A stretch of DNA of 64,000 nt. Source: an uncultured Glaciecola sp. Lineage in GTDB: Bacteria; Pseudomonadota; Gammaproteobacteria; Enterobacterales; Alteromonadaceae. Every line of letters begins with the position of its first letter. The first letter of the stretch is position 1. The notes beneath the pieces were generated by a model, which was not told where the DNA came from, ran no database searches, and saw only the letters and a list, made by a program, of their open reading frames with translations. The stretch is from positions 30,150-94,149 of the forward strand of contig CAKZLI010000025.1 in the NCBI GenBank assembly GCA_937125395.1, given 5' to 3'. A program made the position numbers and the translations under genes. Positions 1 through 9,294 of this stretch are shown piece after piece.

Positions 1-2106
1 ATTACGTTTAGCCGGACGAGAACCCAGTGGCAGCTTGCCGAGCTCTTGTTCTGGGGTTGCTTGTCGAAAATAAGGCACAAAATCAGGGTCAACTCGCACC
101 ACGTGTCGATAGTTATCGCGTCCTTGTGCTGCCATGCTATCAAGTGCGTTACGCCAAGCTTGCTTGGGCGCTGGGGGTGGGAATAACTTAGCTTCAATAA
201 TCGCACTGGCATAGATACCTAAGCTGCGCTTGGCCAGTGTGGGCATACCAAATTTATAGCGAATGGTTTCACCTTGTTCTGTGACTCTAAAGCCACCATC
301 CAAAGATCCTGGTGGTTGGGATAAAATTGCCGAATGAGCAGGTAAGCCGCCTCGTCCAATAGTTCCGCCACGACCATGAAACAAGGTTAATGCAGTCTGA
401 TGTTGTTGGCATACACCCACTAATGCTTCTTGCGCTGTATATTGTGCCCAACCTGCAGCCAATGCACCTGCATCTTTGGCGGAATCAGAATAACCAATCA
501 TAATGTGTTGACCGTCTTCTAGACCATTACGATAGCTATCAATACTCAGTAACTGCTGAATCACACCAGGAGAATGGTTTAAATCATCAAGGGTTTCAAA
601 TAATGGTGACACCGACATAGGCCAGGTTACTTGGCATTGTTGCAATAATAATTGCACCGCTAATACATCAGAGGCGTTACTCGCCATCGATATAATATAA
701 ATACCAAACGCATCACGATCATTGTTTGCAATTGTATGACAAGTATCTAATACTTCCTGAACATCTGCTTGTGGCTGCCAGTCTGCTTGCCAAGCGTTGG
801 GGAGTAGAGGACGTTTGGAAGCGAGCTCTTTGGTTAAAAATGCGATTTTTTGGTTTTCATCCCAGCGCTTATAATCGCCAAGGGAGAGATATTGGCATAT
901 TTCGGCAATCACATCTGCATGTCGTTCAGAATCTTGACGGATGTCTAATTTTAGCAAATAAATACCAAAACAGTGTGCTCGGCGAATGGTATCGAGTAAT
1001 CCCCCTTTTGCAGTTTGCTCCATACCGCAAGCTAACAATGAGCGATAACATTGCATCAATGGCGCTAATAACTCAGCTTGAGTATTGACCCATTTGTTTT
1101 CAGTATATTGTCGCCCATTAAGTAAATCATCAATACCATCTTTCGTTGTACGTAAGCGTTTGACTAGTGGTTTGAGTAATGCACGGTAGGGCTCTGCTAC
1201 ATCTCCCACTATAGCTCGAACGGTCTCATCACATTTACTCATAGACAGTTCAACTTGTAATGCACTGATATCTTTAGCAAACAACTTCGCTGCGCGTCGA
1301 CGGGCTAAATGCAGTACAGTTTGAGTAACTTTGGAAGTGACAAATGGATTACCATCTCGATCGCCCCCCATCCATGAGCTAATTTGAATCGGTGTTGCGT
1401 CAATAGGCAATTTGATGTCGTATTCTTGTTGTAATTTTAGGTCCAGATCACGCATGAAATCCGGGATCGCATCCCACAGTGAATTTTCAATAACCGAAAA
1501 TCCCCACGTCGCCTCATCAATTGGAGTTGGGCGGCGATCACGTATCTCTGGGGTGTGCCAGGCTTGGGAAACCAGATCGGCAATTCGCTCACTTAATTTT
1601 AATTTTTGCGCAGGGTGGAGTGTTTCATGATGCAGCTGGCGCAGGCATTCGGCTAATGCAGTATGTTTGTGGATTAATGTGCGACGGGTCACTTCAGTAG
1701 GGTGCGCCGTTAGAACCAAATCGATATTAAGACTGTTGACGGCTGCATATATTGCTTCAGGTGATTGTTGCGCGTTACGCAGGTGAGAGAACAATACTTC
1801 GACTGAATCATCTAACTGTTTTGCACTATTTGATTCTTGTTCGGCGATATTCGCAAGATTCAAAAACTGCGCAAAGGCACGGGCAATAATTAATAGACCA
1901 GCATCATCCATACTGTGTAATACATCTTGTAGGGCTATATTGGCAGAGGTATCGCCTAAATGCCCAGCGCGACCTTGACGGCGAATCGCTTCTATTTTGT
2001 CAAGCCATGTTTGACCTAGCTCATGCTTAATCGTTTGTCCTAGTAGTTCACCTAAGTCCCTTACGGTACTGTTGAGTAATTCATCGCTGTGGGTATCATT
2101 GTGCAT
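1..2106 (-). CDS. ppc: Phosphoenolpyruvate carboxylase, 3' end cut by window edge
   Basis: Carboxylates PEP to oxaloacetate, replenishing the TCA cycle. The reading frame is open from an ATG at 2106 to base 1, about 702 codons; the family is usually about 880 residues, so the C-terminal fifth lies outside. The translation begins MHNDTHSDELLNS, contains the catalytic-histidine motif TAHPTEVTRR (near base 1700) and ends at the window edge with the substrate-loop motif GSRPAKR. These motifs fix the identity. It is transcribed away from fklB, so the 180-bp gap before fklB holds divergent promoters. No frameshift was seen. Confidence 0.96.
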   Translation of the reverse strand, partial: MHNDTHSDELLNSTVRDLGELLGQTIKHELGQTWLDKIEAIRRQGRAGHLGDTSANIALQDVLHSMDDAGLLIIARAFAQFLNLANIAEQESNSAKQLDDSVEVLFSHLRNAQQSPEAIYAAVNSLNIDLVLTAHPTEVTRRTLIHKHTALAECLRQLHHETLHPAQKLKLSERIADLVSQAWHTPEIRDRRPTPIDEATWGFSVIENSLWDAIPDFMRDLDLKLQQEYDIKLPIDATPIQISSWMGGDRDGNPFVTSKVTQTVLHLARRRAAKLFAKDISALQVELSMSKCDETVRAIVGDVAEPYRALLKPLVKRLRTTKDGIDDLLNGRQYTENKWVNTQAELLAPLMQCYRSLLACGMEQTAKGGLLDTIRRAHCFGIYLLKLDIRQDSERHADVIAEICQYLSLGDYKRWDENQKIAFLTKELASKRPLLPNAWQADWQPQADVQEVLDTCHTIANNDRDAFGIYIISMASNASDVLAVQLLLQQCQVTWPMSVSPLFETLDDLNHSPGVIQQLLSIDSYRNGLEDGQHIMIGYSDSAKDAGALAAGWAQYTAQEALVGVCQQHQTALTLFHGRGGTIGRGGLPAHSAILSQPPGSLDGGFRVTEQGETIRYKFGMPTLAKRSLGIYASAIIEAKLFPPPAPKQAWRNALDSMAAQGRDNYRHVVRVDPDFVPYFRQATPEQELGKLPLGSRPAKRN

Positions 2107-2213
2107 TTGCTATGTCCTTAGATTAATCCAACATTAACCATACGAAATTTTGTGAGGTGTGTCTAAAACAATTGGGCATAAAGTATGCAAATCTACATCT
2201 GTTGCCGCAATTA

Positions 2214-2222
2214 TGCTATTAT
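2214..2222 (+). promoter_or_regulatory. Candidate extended -10 promoter of fklB
   Basis: TGCTATTAT is a TGn extended -10 element with a near-consensus hexamer, about 60 bp before the fklB start. No good -35 hexamer lies 16-18 bp upstream, which fits an extended -10 promoter. Found by eye only. Confidence 0.35.
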
Positions 2223-2285
2223 TTCGTTTTAAGATTTTGTGGGTGCTGACTCACGGAGCAATATTCTCAAACTGCAGGAGTAGAC

Positions 2286-2903
2286 ATGGCAGATTTAACA
2301 ACGATTGAAGGTCAAGCAAGTTACGGTATCGGTTTCCAAATGGGCCAGCAACTAGCATCTAACCCATTTGAAGGCTTGGCCCTTGATGGTGTGATTAAAG
2401 GTTTACAAGACGCATTTGCAGGTAATGCAAGTGCGGTTGATAATGAAACCTTAGGTGCTGCATTCGGCGAAATTCATAAGCGTATGGAAGCTGAGAAAGC
2501 GATACAGTTTGAAGCGGTTATTGCTGAAGCAAAAGCGTTTTTAGCAACCAATGCAGAACGTGCAGAAGTCACAGTGACTGAGTCTGGTCTTCAGTATGAA
2601 GTCATTCATTCTGGTGACGGTGCAACTCCAACCGCCGCTTCAACAGTGCGTGTTGATTATCATGGTACTTTGATTAGTGGTGATGTATTTGATTCATCTT
2701 ACGATCGTGGTCAACCTGCTGAGTTTCCAGTTGGCGGCGTGATTAAGGGCTGGACTGAAGCACTACAGTTGATGTCAGTTGGTGATAAGTGGCGCTTGAC
2801 TGTACCAAGTGATCTTGCTTACGGTGAACAAGGTGCCGGTGGCGCGATTGCACCATATAGCACGTTGATATTTGATGTTGAATTACACGCAATCATTGAT
2901 TAA
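2286..2903 (+). CDS. fklB: FKBP-type peptidyl-prolyl cis-trans isomerase FklB
   Basis: Protein-folding catalyst that isomerises X-Pro bonds. At 205 aa it matches the length of E. coli FklB (FKBP22). Residues 1-100 form the helical dimerisation arm (starting MADLTTIEGQASYGIG); about 110-205 form the FKBP domain with VRVDYHGTL, FDSSYDRGQPAEF and the closing LIFDVELHAI strand. There is no signal peptide, so it should be cytoplasmic. The ATG has a good ribosome site (GCAGGAG, 2275-2281). It is monocistronic, with a terminator directly after it. Confidence 0.94.
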   Translation: MADLTTIEGQASYGIGFQMGQQLASNPFEGLALDGVIKGLQDAFAGNASAVDNETLGAAFGEIHKRMEAEKAIQFEAVIAEAKAFLATNAERAEVTVTESGLQYEVIHSGDGATPTAASTVRVDYHGTLISGDVFDSSYDRGQPAEFPVGGVIKGWTEALQLMSVGDKWRLTVPSDLAYGEQGAGGAIAPYSTLIFDVELHAIID

Positions 2904-2934
2904 TCATCAACGCTTTGTGTAAATCAATTCAAGA

Positions 2935-2968
2935 GTGTCTACTAGCTTTGCAGTAGGCACTTTTTTTT
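2935..2968 (+). terminator. Rho-independent terminator of fklB
   Basis: A 9-bp stem (GTGTCTACT, 2935-2943, with AGTAGGCAC, 2952-2960, one G-T pair), an 8-nt loop, then eight T residues. It lies 32 bp after the fklB stop. Confidence 0.85.
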
Positions 2969-2988
2969 GGGCTAGCACAAAAATTAAT

Positions 2989-3005
2989 AACTGATTTGAC
3001 CAGTT
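2989..3005 (+). promoter_or_regulatory. FadR-like operator upstream of fabV
   Basis: AACTGATTTGACCAGTT matches the enteric FadR operator consensus AACTGGTCNGACCAGTT as I recall it, with two mismatches. A possible -10 (TACAAT, 3023-3028) would put the box centre near -38, the position from which E. coli FadR activates fabA and fabB. Binding here is inferred. No fadR gene lies in the window. Confidence 0.5.
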
Positions 3006-3060
3006 AAACGGCATAGCAGGTTTACAATATGCTTAATTATAATGATAAAGGAAGATGTTG

Positions 3061-4245
3061 ATGGTTATTTCCCCCAAGGTACGTGGTTTTATTTGTACTA
3101 ATGCGCACCCAGTTGGCTGTGCTAAAAGTGTCGAACAACAAATTGCCTATGTACAAGCGCAACCATTATCGACCGATAATGCACCAAAGAATGTGTTGAT
3201 ATTAGGTTGTTCTACTGGGTATGGTTTAGCATCACGCATAACTGCAAGCTTTGGTTATGGTGCCAATACCGTCGGCGTGTGTTTTGAAAAAGCACCCTCT
3301 GAACGTAAAACCGGTACCGCTGGTTTTTATAATACCGCTGCATTTCATCAGCAAGCTCAGGCTGCTGGCATTCAGGCACACACTTTAAACGGTGATGCAT
3401 TTAGTAATGACATGAAAGATCAGGTTATTGCGAAATTAAAAGAGACGATTGGAAAAGTGGATCTTGTCATCTATTCACTGGCATCTCCACGTCGCACAGA
3501 CCCTGTGAGCGGAGAGGTATTCAAGTCAACATTGAAACCAGTAGGCCAAGCATATACCACTAAGACCTATGATACTGATAAAGACATGATTCATGATGTC
3601 TCTTTAGAGCCTGCATCGGAGCAAGAAATTGCCGATACGATTAAAGTCATGGGTGGCGAAGATTGGGAACTATGGATCAAAGCGCTGGCTAATGCAGATT
3701 TATTAGCAGAGGGTGCAACGACAACGGCCTATACGTATATTGGTAAAAAACTCACATGGCCAATCTACGGTTCTGCGACTATCGGCAAAGCCAAAGAAGA
3801 TTTAGACCGCGCAGCGAGTGCCCTGAATGCTGAATTTGCAAATCTGAATATTGCCGCGCATGTTTCTTCGCTCAAAGCATTAGTTACACAAGCTAGCTCG
3901 GCTATTCCGGTAATGCCATTATATATTTCATTGATTTATAAAGTCATGAAAGCAGAAGGCACACATGAAGGCTGTATTGAACAAATTGTGGGATTGTTTG
4001 ATGAGTGTTTATTAGCAGATGCGCCAGCGATGGATGATATGCGTCGTTTTCGTATGGATGCCAAAGAAACTAATGATGCCACACAAGCGAAGATCGAGGC
4101 GTTATGGACTCAAGTCAGCCAAGACAATTTTCATGAACTGAGTGATTATGCTGGTTATCATGCTGATTTTCTCAAGCTGTTTGGCTTTGGTGTTGAAGGC
4201 GTTGATTACACAGCAGATGTTGATCCATTAGTTGAGTGGGTATAA
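3061..4245 (+). CDS. fabV: Enoyl-ACP reductase (NADH) FabV
   Basis: Reduces trans-2-enoyl-ACP in the last step of fatty-acid elongation; FabV is the triclosan-tolerant type found in Vibrio and relatives. The family N-terminus KVRGFICTNAHPVGC is present. The nucleotide-binding segment is LGCSTGYGLASRI (about residues 50-62), and the Tyr-X8-Lys catalytic region is seen as WPIYGSATIGKAK. Two ATGs compete, at 3055 and 3061. AAGGA at 3048-3052 sits 8 nt before 3061 but only 2 nt before 3055, so I chose 3061 (394 aa). The gene stands alone between a FadR-like box and a terminator hairpin. Confidence 0.95.
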   Translation: MVISPKVRGFICTNAHPVGCAKSVEQQIAYVQAQPLSTDNAPKNVLILGCSTGYGLASRITASFGYGANTVGVCFEKAPSERKTGTAGFYNTAAFHQQAQAAGIQAHTLNGDAFSNDMKDQVIAKLKETIGKVDLVIYSLASPRRTDPVSGEVFKSTLKPVGQAYTTKTYDTDKDMIHDVSLEPASEQEIADTIKVMGGEDWELWIKALANADLLAEGATTTAYTYIGKKLTWPIYGSATIGKAKEDLDRAASALNAEFANLNIAAHVSSLKALVTQASSAIPVMPLYISLIYKVMKAEGTHEGCIEQIVGLFDECLLADAPAMDDMRRFRMDAKETNDATQAKIEALWTQVSQDNFHELSDYAGYHADFLKLFGFGVEGVDYTADVDPLVEWV

Positions 4246-4292
4246 CAGGGATAACCCACGACTAAAGTGTCATGTACAAAAATATGAATGCT

Positions 4293-4313
4293 AAACCGCC
4301 GATACGGCGGTTT
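4293..4313 (+). terminator. Terminator hairpin after fabV
   Basis: Perfect 9-bp stem AAACCGCCG / CGGCGGTTT around a 3-nt loop, 47 bp after fabV, followed by ATTTCGTTAT. The U-tract is interrupted, so termination may be partial. Confidence 0.65.
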
Positions 4314-4414
4314 ATTTCGTTATAGTTCAAGCCAATACCGGATTATTGGCAGCAAAAATGAACAAACAATTTCACAAATTTTAAGCTTCTGATCAATATT
4401 CTGCCGATAGATAA

Positions 4415-4443
4415 TAGATTAACAGATTAAATTCCTTTATAAT
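4415..4443 (+). promoter_or_regulatory. Candidate promoter of the nqr operon
   Basis: A perfect -10 hexamer TATAAT at 4438-4443 followed by a GC-rich discriminator (CCGTGCGC). The -35 position (TAGATT, 4415-4420) is poor. If it is used, the nqr mRNA would carry a leader of about 255 nt. The 460-bp gap between fabV and nqrA also holds a short ORF, an ATGTAC palindrome (4526-4544) and a 19-bp hairpin. Confidence 0.4.
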
Positions 4444-4501
4444 CCGTGCGCTTAAATGACATTTGTCTATGACGATTGCGTCTTAGTGAGGGGAATGACG
4501 G

Positions 4502-4552
4502 ATGCCATTGTTTAATCTGCTCCACATGTACTCAGTATGTACATTGACATAA
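4502..4552 (+). CDS. Possible 16-codon leader peptide of nqr
   Basis: ATG to TAA, encoding MPLFNLLHMYSVCTLT. A strong Shine-Dalgarno (GAGGGG, 4488-4493) lies 8 nt upstream, better than the one in front of nqrA itself. A second ATG at 4495 opens a 6-codon frame but is too close to the ribosome site. A role as a translated leader is inference; it could be chance. Confidence 0.3.
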   Translation: MPLFNLLHMYSVCTLT

Positions 4553-4637
4553 GAACAACAATATTCAGGCAGCTGACAGATACCTTGTTAATAAGTGAGT
4601 TATCGCGAAGTCGTGCGAACAATTTAAAAATAGTGAG

Positions 4638-4681
4638 ACTGATTAGCTAAGTCATTAGTACCAATGATTTAGCTAATCAGT
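4638..4681 (+). promoter_or_regulatory. Long hairpin immediately upstream of nqrA
   Basis: ACTGATTAGCTAA (4638-4650) pairs perfectly with TTAGCTAATCAGT (4669-4681). A G-U pair and a further 5-bp TCATT/AATGA stem around a 6-nt loop bring it to 19 bp. No U-run follows, so it is not a normal terminator. It ends 26 nt before the nqrA start, close to where an initiating ribosome would sit, so control of initiation or mRNA stability is plausible. Confidence 0.6.
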
Positions 4682-4707
4682 ATCTTAACAGAGTAGTATA
4701 ATTGCTT

Positions 4708-6051
4708 ATGTTCAATAAAATAAAGAAAGGTCTCGACCTCCCAATTACGGGTGCACCTGAACAACAAATCCAATCTGGAAATGTGGTTACTCAGGTGGCT
4801 GTTCTTGGTGAGGAATACATTGGTATGCGTCCAACAATGCATGTCCAAGAAGGTGATGCAGTAAAACAAGGCCAGGTGCTTTTTGTTGACAAAAAGAACC
4901 CTGGCGTTAAGTTTACCGCGCCGATTTCAGGTCAAGTATCAGCGATCAATCGTGGTGCAAAGCGCGTATTGCAATCGGTAGTTATCGATGCAGTTGGCGA
5001 TGCCAAAGTCACGTTTGATCAGTTTGCTGCTGACAAGTTAACGGATATCCCGCGTGAGCAAGTGCAAAATCAACTTGTTGATTCTGGCTTGTGGACAGCA
5101 TTTCGTACCCGTCCATTTAGTAAAGTGCCAGCACTAGAAACAGCACCTAAATCCATATTTATCAATGCCATGGATACCAATCCACTAGCAGCTGACCCAA
5201 CCGTTATCATTGCGGCTCGTTCTGCTGATTTTGTAAATGGTCTTAATGTTATTTCAACCTTAACAGACGGTACACTGTTTGTTGCAAAAGCACCTGGTGC
5301 GCAGGTTGATACAGGTAACGCAGGTGTTTCTGTCAATGAATTTGGTGGGCCACACCCTGCAGGATTAGTGGGAACGCATATCCACTTACTTGACACGGTA
5401 GGTGCGACTAAAACAGTCTGGCATATTAATTATCAAGACGTTATAGCTATCGGTGCATTGTTTACAACGGGTTTAATCGATAATACGCGTGTTGTATCGA
5501 TTGCCGGTCCTGCAGCGACTAAACCACGCTTAGTGAGCACGGTGTTAGGTGCTTCATTAGAGCAATTGCTAGACAATGAAACCAACGAAGACTCAGTACG
5601 TGTTATTTCTGGCTCTATTTTGAATGGAACGCACGCACAAGGTCCAACCGGTTATTTAGGTCGTTATCATGTGCAAGTTTCATTGATAAAAGAAGATCGC
5701 GAGAAAAAATTCTTAGGTTGGATCACACCAGGTAGTGATAAACATTCGATTACGCGAGCGTATTTAGGACATTTGAATACCAAGCGTTTATTTGCGATGA
5801 CTTCAACTACTAACGGTTCTGATCGTTCGATGGTGCCCATCGGTAACTATGAACGTATTATGCCGCTGGATATTTTACCAACTTTATTATTACGTGACAT
5901 CATCTCTGGTGACACCGACAGTGCGCAAACACTGGGTGCATTAGAGTTGGATGAAGAAGATTTGGCATTGTGTTCTTATGTTTGCCCAGGTAAGTATAAC
6001 TACGGTCCAATCTTACGTGATTGTTTAACCAAAATTGAACAAGAGGGTTAA
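4708..6051 (+). CDS. nqrA: Na+-translocating NADH:quinone reductase subunit A
   Basis: Subunit A of the six-subunit Nqr complex, which couples NADH oxidation and ubiquinone reduction to Na+ export. NqrA is the peripheral quinone-associated subunit. At 447 aa it has the family length and opens with [17 protein letters not shown], as Vibrio NqrA does. An upstream in-frame TTG (4702) is possible but not needed. There is no convincing Shine-Dalgarno; only GAG at 4691-4693 is near, and a long hairpin ends at 4681. First gene of the tightly spaced nqrABCDEF operon, 3 bp before nqrB. Confidence 0.96.
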   Translation: MFNKIKKGLDLPITGAPEQQIQSGNVVTQVAVLGEEYIGMRPTMHVQEGDAVKQGQVLFVDKKNPGVKFTAPISGQVSAINRGAKRVLQSVVIDAVGDAKVTFDQFAADKLTDIPREQVQNQLVDSGLWTAFRTRPFSKVPALETAPKSIFINAMDTNPLAADPTVIIAARSADFVNGLNVISTLTDGTLFVAKAPGAQVDTGNAGVSVNEFGGPHPAGLVGTHIHLLDTVGATKTVWHINYQDVIAIGALFTTGLIDNTRVVSIAGPAATKPRLVSTVLGASLEQLLDNETNEDSVRVISGSILNGTHAQGPTGYLGRYHVQVSLIKEDREKKFLGWITPGSDKHSITRAYLGHLNTKRLFAMTSTTNGSDRSMVPIGNYERIMPLDILPTLLLRDIISGDTDSAQTLGALELDEEDLALCSYVCPGKYNYGPILRDCLTKIEQEG

Positions 6052-6054
6052 GGC

Positions 6055-7263
6055 ATGGGTTTAAAAGCATTTATTGAAAAAATTGAACCGGACTTTGAAC
6101 CGGGTGGTAAGCACGAAAAATTCTATGCACTGTATGAAGCAGCTGCAACGATTTTTTATACCCCTGGCAAAGTAAACTCATCGTCTACACACGTTAAAGA
6201 CAGTATCGATTTAAAACGTATTATGATCATGGTATGGATGGCAACATTCCCAGCGATGTTTTATGGTATGTATAACATTGGTGCCCAAGCACATGAAGCA
6301 ATCCTTGCTGGTGCAGGTACGCTGCCTGATATGTGGCAAGCAGCCTTGTTTACTGCGTTAGGTGGTAGCCTAGGTGGCGCGGATGTGGGTAGTCTATCTT
6401 TGTTCTTCTATGGAGCATGTTTCTTCTTACCTATCTACGCAACGACATTTATTGTCGGTGGTTTCTGGGAAGTATTGTTTGCGTCAGTGCGTAAGCATGA
6501 AGTCAACGAAGGTTTCTTTGTTACTTCTGTGTTATTTGCATTAACCTTACCTGCGACAATCCCATTATGGCAGGTTGCCTTAGGGATAACGTTTGGTGTG
6601 GTGATCGCTAAAGAAGTCTTTGGTGGCACAGGTCGTAACTTCTTAAACCCTGCTTTATCAGGTCGTGCTTTCTTGTATTTTGCTTACCCAGCTAACATGT
6701 CTGGTGATCAAGTATGGGTAGCTGCGGATGGTTATTCTGGTGCTACTTGGTTATCTCAAGCAGCGAACGGCAACATGGACTACAGCAACATGTCGCTTTG
6801 GTTAGATTCATTCTTTGGTAACATTCCAGGTTCGGCGGGTGAGGTATCGACCCTTGCCATTATGCTTGGTGGCCTGTTCATTATCTATCTGCGAATTGCC
6901 AGCTGGCGGATCGTGCTCGGCGGTATTTTAGGTGTCGTGTTTTTATCTGGATTACTTAATTATGTGGGCAGTGAAACCAATGCGATGATGGCAATGCCTT
7001 GGTATTGGCACATGGTTATCGGTGGTATGGCATTTGGTTTGTTCTTTATGGCGACCGACCCAGTATCAGCAGCATTTACCAACTCAGGTAAATGGGCATA
7101 TGGTTTCTTTATCGGGATCATGACCGTTATTGTTCGTGTGTTAAACCCAGCATTCCCTGAAGGGATCATGCTTGCTATCTTATTTGCTAATTTATGGGCG
7201 CCGTTGTTTGATTATTTCGTCGCGCAGAGCAACATTAAGCGGAGGGTCGCTCGTGTCGGCTAA
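6055..7263 (+). CDS. nqrB: Na+-translocating NADH:quinone reductase subunit B
   Basis: Integral membrane subunit that carries a covalently attached FMN and, in Vibrio, riboflavin. 402 aa with about ten hydrophobic segments. The flavinylation motif SGAT occurs at about residues 227-230 (DGYSGATWL), where ApbE attaches FMN to the threonine. The C-terminal [10 protein letters not shown] is cytosolic and positively charged. The gene overlaps the nqrC start by 11 bp, suggesting translational coupling. Confidence 0.97.
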   Translation: MGLKAFIEKIEPDFEPGGKHEKFYALYEAAATIFYTPGKVNSSSTHVKDSIDLKRIMIMVWMATFPAMFYGMYNIGAQAHEAILAGAGTLPDMWQAALFTALGGSLGGADVGSLSLFFYGACFFLPIYATTFIVGGFWEVLFASVRKHEVNEGFFVTSVLFALTLPATIPLWQVALGITFGVVIAKEVFGGTGRNFLNPALSGRAFLYFAYPANMSGDQVWVAADGYSGATWLSQAANGNMDYSNMSLWLDSFFGNIPGSAGEVSTLAIMLGGLFIIYLRIASWRIVLGGILGVVFLSGLLNYVGSETNAMMAMPWYWHMVIGGMAFGLFFMATDPVSAAFTNSGKWAYGFFIGIMTVIVRVLNPAFPEGIMLAILFANLWAPLFDYFVAQSNIKRRVARVG

Positions 7264-8023
7264 AAAAGAAACCTTAGGTAAAACGGTCGGTGTAGTACTG
7301 GCTGTGTGTTTAGTTTGTTCAATTATTGTATCTGGTGCAGCAGTCGGCTTACGAGGCTTACAAAACACCAATGCGGCGTTGGATAAAAAATCAAATATTC
7401 TAGTAGCTGCTGGTCTTGCAGAACAGGCTGCAGGTGACATTTCTGGTACTTATGCCAAGTTTGTTGAAGAAAAATTTGTTGATTTAGCCACGGGTGAGTA
7501 CGTTGCAAACCCTGCTGAAGGAACAGGCAAACCTTATAATATGTACGGTAAAGTATCAAAAGCAAAAGATACAAGCAGCAAGGTAGAGGGTAACGTGGGT
7601 TTCTCTCGCCGTGCAAATATCGCTAATATCTATCATATTAAAGATGCGGCCGGTGACGTTACTCGCGTTATTTTACCCATACATGGTAGTGGTCTATGGG
7701 ATCTAATGTATGGTTTCTTAGCCCTTGATGCTGATGGTAATACTGTTCGTGAACTAGTTTATTATCAACACAAAGAAACGCCAGGATTGGGTGGTGAGAT
7801 TCAAAACCCAGCTTGGCAGGCATTGTGGAATGGCAAAAAATTATTTAATGATGGCGAAGTTGCCATTCAAGTCAAAAAGCAAGCTGGTACACAAGACCCT
7901 TATGCGGTTGATGCGTTATCAGGTGCAACGCTGACCAGTAATGGTGTGCAAAACACCTTGTCATATTGGGCGGGTCAAAATGGCTTTGGTCCATACTTAC
8001 AACGTCAATCTTGGAAATCATAG
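7253..8023 (+). CDS. nqrC: Na+-translocating NADH:quinone reductase subunit C
   Basis: Carries the second covalent FMN. The frame is open upstream, but the start I chose is GTG at 7253: GGAGG (7241-7245) lies 7 nt before it, and the product [15 protein letters not shown] (256 aa) matches the family N-terminus and length. One N-terminal membrane helix (about residues 11-33) anchors a periplasmic FMN-binding domain. The flavinylation motif SGATLTSNG is near the C-terminus. It overlaps nqrB and ends 8 bp before nqrD. Confidence 0.95.
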   Translation: MSAKKETLGKTVGVVLAVCLVCSIIVSGAAVGLRGLQNTNAALDKKSNILVAAGLAEQAAGDISGTYAKFVEEKFVDLATGEYVANPAEGTGKPYNMYGKVSKAKDTSSKVEGNVGFSRRANIANIYHIKDAAGDVTRVILPIHGSGLWDLMYGFLALDADGNTVRELVYYQHKETPGLGGEIQNPAWQALWNGKKLFNDGEVAIQVKKQAGTQDPYAVDALSGATLTSNGVQNTLSYWAGQNGFGPYLQRQSWKS

Positions 8024-8031
8024 GGACTCTC

Positions 8032-8664
8032 ATGGCTGATACAAAAGAAATGAAAAAAGCGCTCTTTGAGCCAATATTGGGTTCAAACCCGATTGCTTTA
8101 CACGTACTGGGTATTTGTTCTGCACTTGCAATCACGACTAAACTAGAAACGGCATTAGTGATGTCATTAGCGTTAACTGCGGTATGTGCTTTCTCTAATT
8201 TATTTATTTCGTTAATTCGAAATCAAATTCCTTCAAGTGTCCGTATTATCATTCAGATGACGATAATTGCGTCATTGGTAATCGTTGTTGACCAAATCTT
8301 AAAAGCATATTCGTATGAGATTTCTAAACAACTCTCGGTATTCGTTGGTTTGATTATCACTAACTGTATTGTAATGGGGCGTGCTGAAGCGTATGCAATG
8401 AAGTCACCACCCATGATGAGCTTCTTAGATGGTATTGGTAATGGTTTAGGGTATTCATTTATCTTAATTGTTATTGCAACTATTAAAGAGCTATTTGGTT
8501 TTGGTACGATCCTAGGCTTTGAAATATTACCATTAGTGACTAATGGTGGTTGGTATCAAGGTAATGGTCTGTTGATTTTACCATTTAGTTCATTCTTCTT
8601 AATCGGCGGCATGATTTGGTTTATCCGTACCATTCGCCCAGAGCAAGTAGAGCCTAAGGATTAA
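8032..8664 (+). CDS. nqrD: Na+-translocating NADH:quinone reductase subunit D
   Basis: Integral membrane subunit, homologous to NqrE and RnfE; in published structures NqrD and NqrE together hold an Fe-S centre within the membrane. The start at 8032 ([20 protein letters not shown]) gives 210 aa, the standard length; the longer upstream frame overlaps nqrC and is rejected. Six hydrophobic helices are visible, with a conserved Cys in VLGICSALA and in the [12 protein letters not shown] segment. Two bases separate it from nqrE. Confidence 0.96.
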   Translation: MADTKEMKKALFEPILGSNPIALHVLGICSALAITTKLETALVMSLALTAVCAFSNLFISLIRNQIPSSVRIIIQMTIIASLVIVVDQILKAYSYEISKQLSVFVGLIITNCIVMGRAEAYAMKSPPMMSFLDGIGNGLGYSFILIVIATIKELFGFGTILGFEILPLVTNGGWYQGNGLLILPFSSFFLIGGMIWFIRTIRPEQVEPKD

Positions 8665-8666
8665 TC

Positions 8667-9275
8667 ATGGAACATTATTTAGCATTATTAGTGCGTTCAA
8701 TTTTCGTTGAAAATATGGCGCTATCATTATTCTTAGGTATGTGTACATTTTTGGCAGTATCTAAAAAAGTCTCTACAGCAATGGGCTTAGGGGTTGCAGT
8801 AATCGTGGTATTGGGTATTTCAGTACCCGTTAACCAAATTATTTTTACTAATATCCTTGCACCAGGTGCATTGGGTTGGGCAGGTTTTCCTGATGCCGAT
8901 TTAAGCTTCTTGAGCTTTTTAACGTTTATCGGTGTTATTGCAGCGTTAGTACAGATTTTGGAAATGAGTTTAGATAAGTTCTTTCCTGCGTTATATAACG
9001 CGTTAGGGATCTTTTTACCGCTTATCACCGTAAACTGTGCCATCTTTGGTGGTGTTGCGTTTGCGGTACAACGTGAATATAACATTCCAGAGAGTATTGT
9101 TTATGGCGTCGGTAGTGGCATGGGCTGGGCGTTAGCAATTATATTATTAGCGGCAGTACGTGAAAAATTAAAGTATGCAGATATGCCTGAGGGTGTCCGT
9201 GGTTTAGGTTCAGTATTTATGATTGCTGGTCTAATGGCACTTGGCTTCCAGTCGTTTACTGGTATTGCAATCTAA
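8667..9275 (+). CDS. nqrE: Na+-translocating NADH:quinone reductase subunit E
   Basis: Membrane partner of NqrD with inverted topology. 202 aa, begins [20 protein letters not shown], and has cysteines in FLGMCTF and TVNCAIFGG, the positions proposed to bind the intramembrane Fe-S centre. Six hydrophobic helices. Its start follows the nqrD stop by 2 bp. Confidence 0.96.
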   Translation: MEHYLALLVRSIFVENMALSLFLGMCTFLAVSKKVSTAMGLGVAVIVVLGISVPVNQIIFTNILAPGALGWAGFPDADLSFLSFLTFIGVIAALVQILEMSLDKFFPALYNALGIFLPLITVNCAIFGGVAFAVQREYNIPESIVYGVGSGMGWALAIILLAAVREKLKYADMPEGVRGLGSVFMIAGLMALGFQSFTGIAI

Positions 9276-9294
9276 GCCTCAAAGGAGCATTTAT

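Noticed and set aside
726..1630. Plus-strand open frames of 120 and 72 codons
   Set aside because: They lie antisense to ppc, whose minus-strand frame is unbroken and contains the catalytic motifs; no ribosome sites or family resemblance.
7323..7616. Minus-strand 97-codon frame within nqrC
   Set aside because: Shadow of nqrC; composition is not protein-like and there is no start signal.
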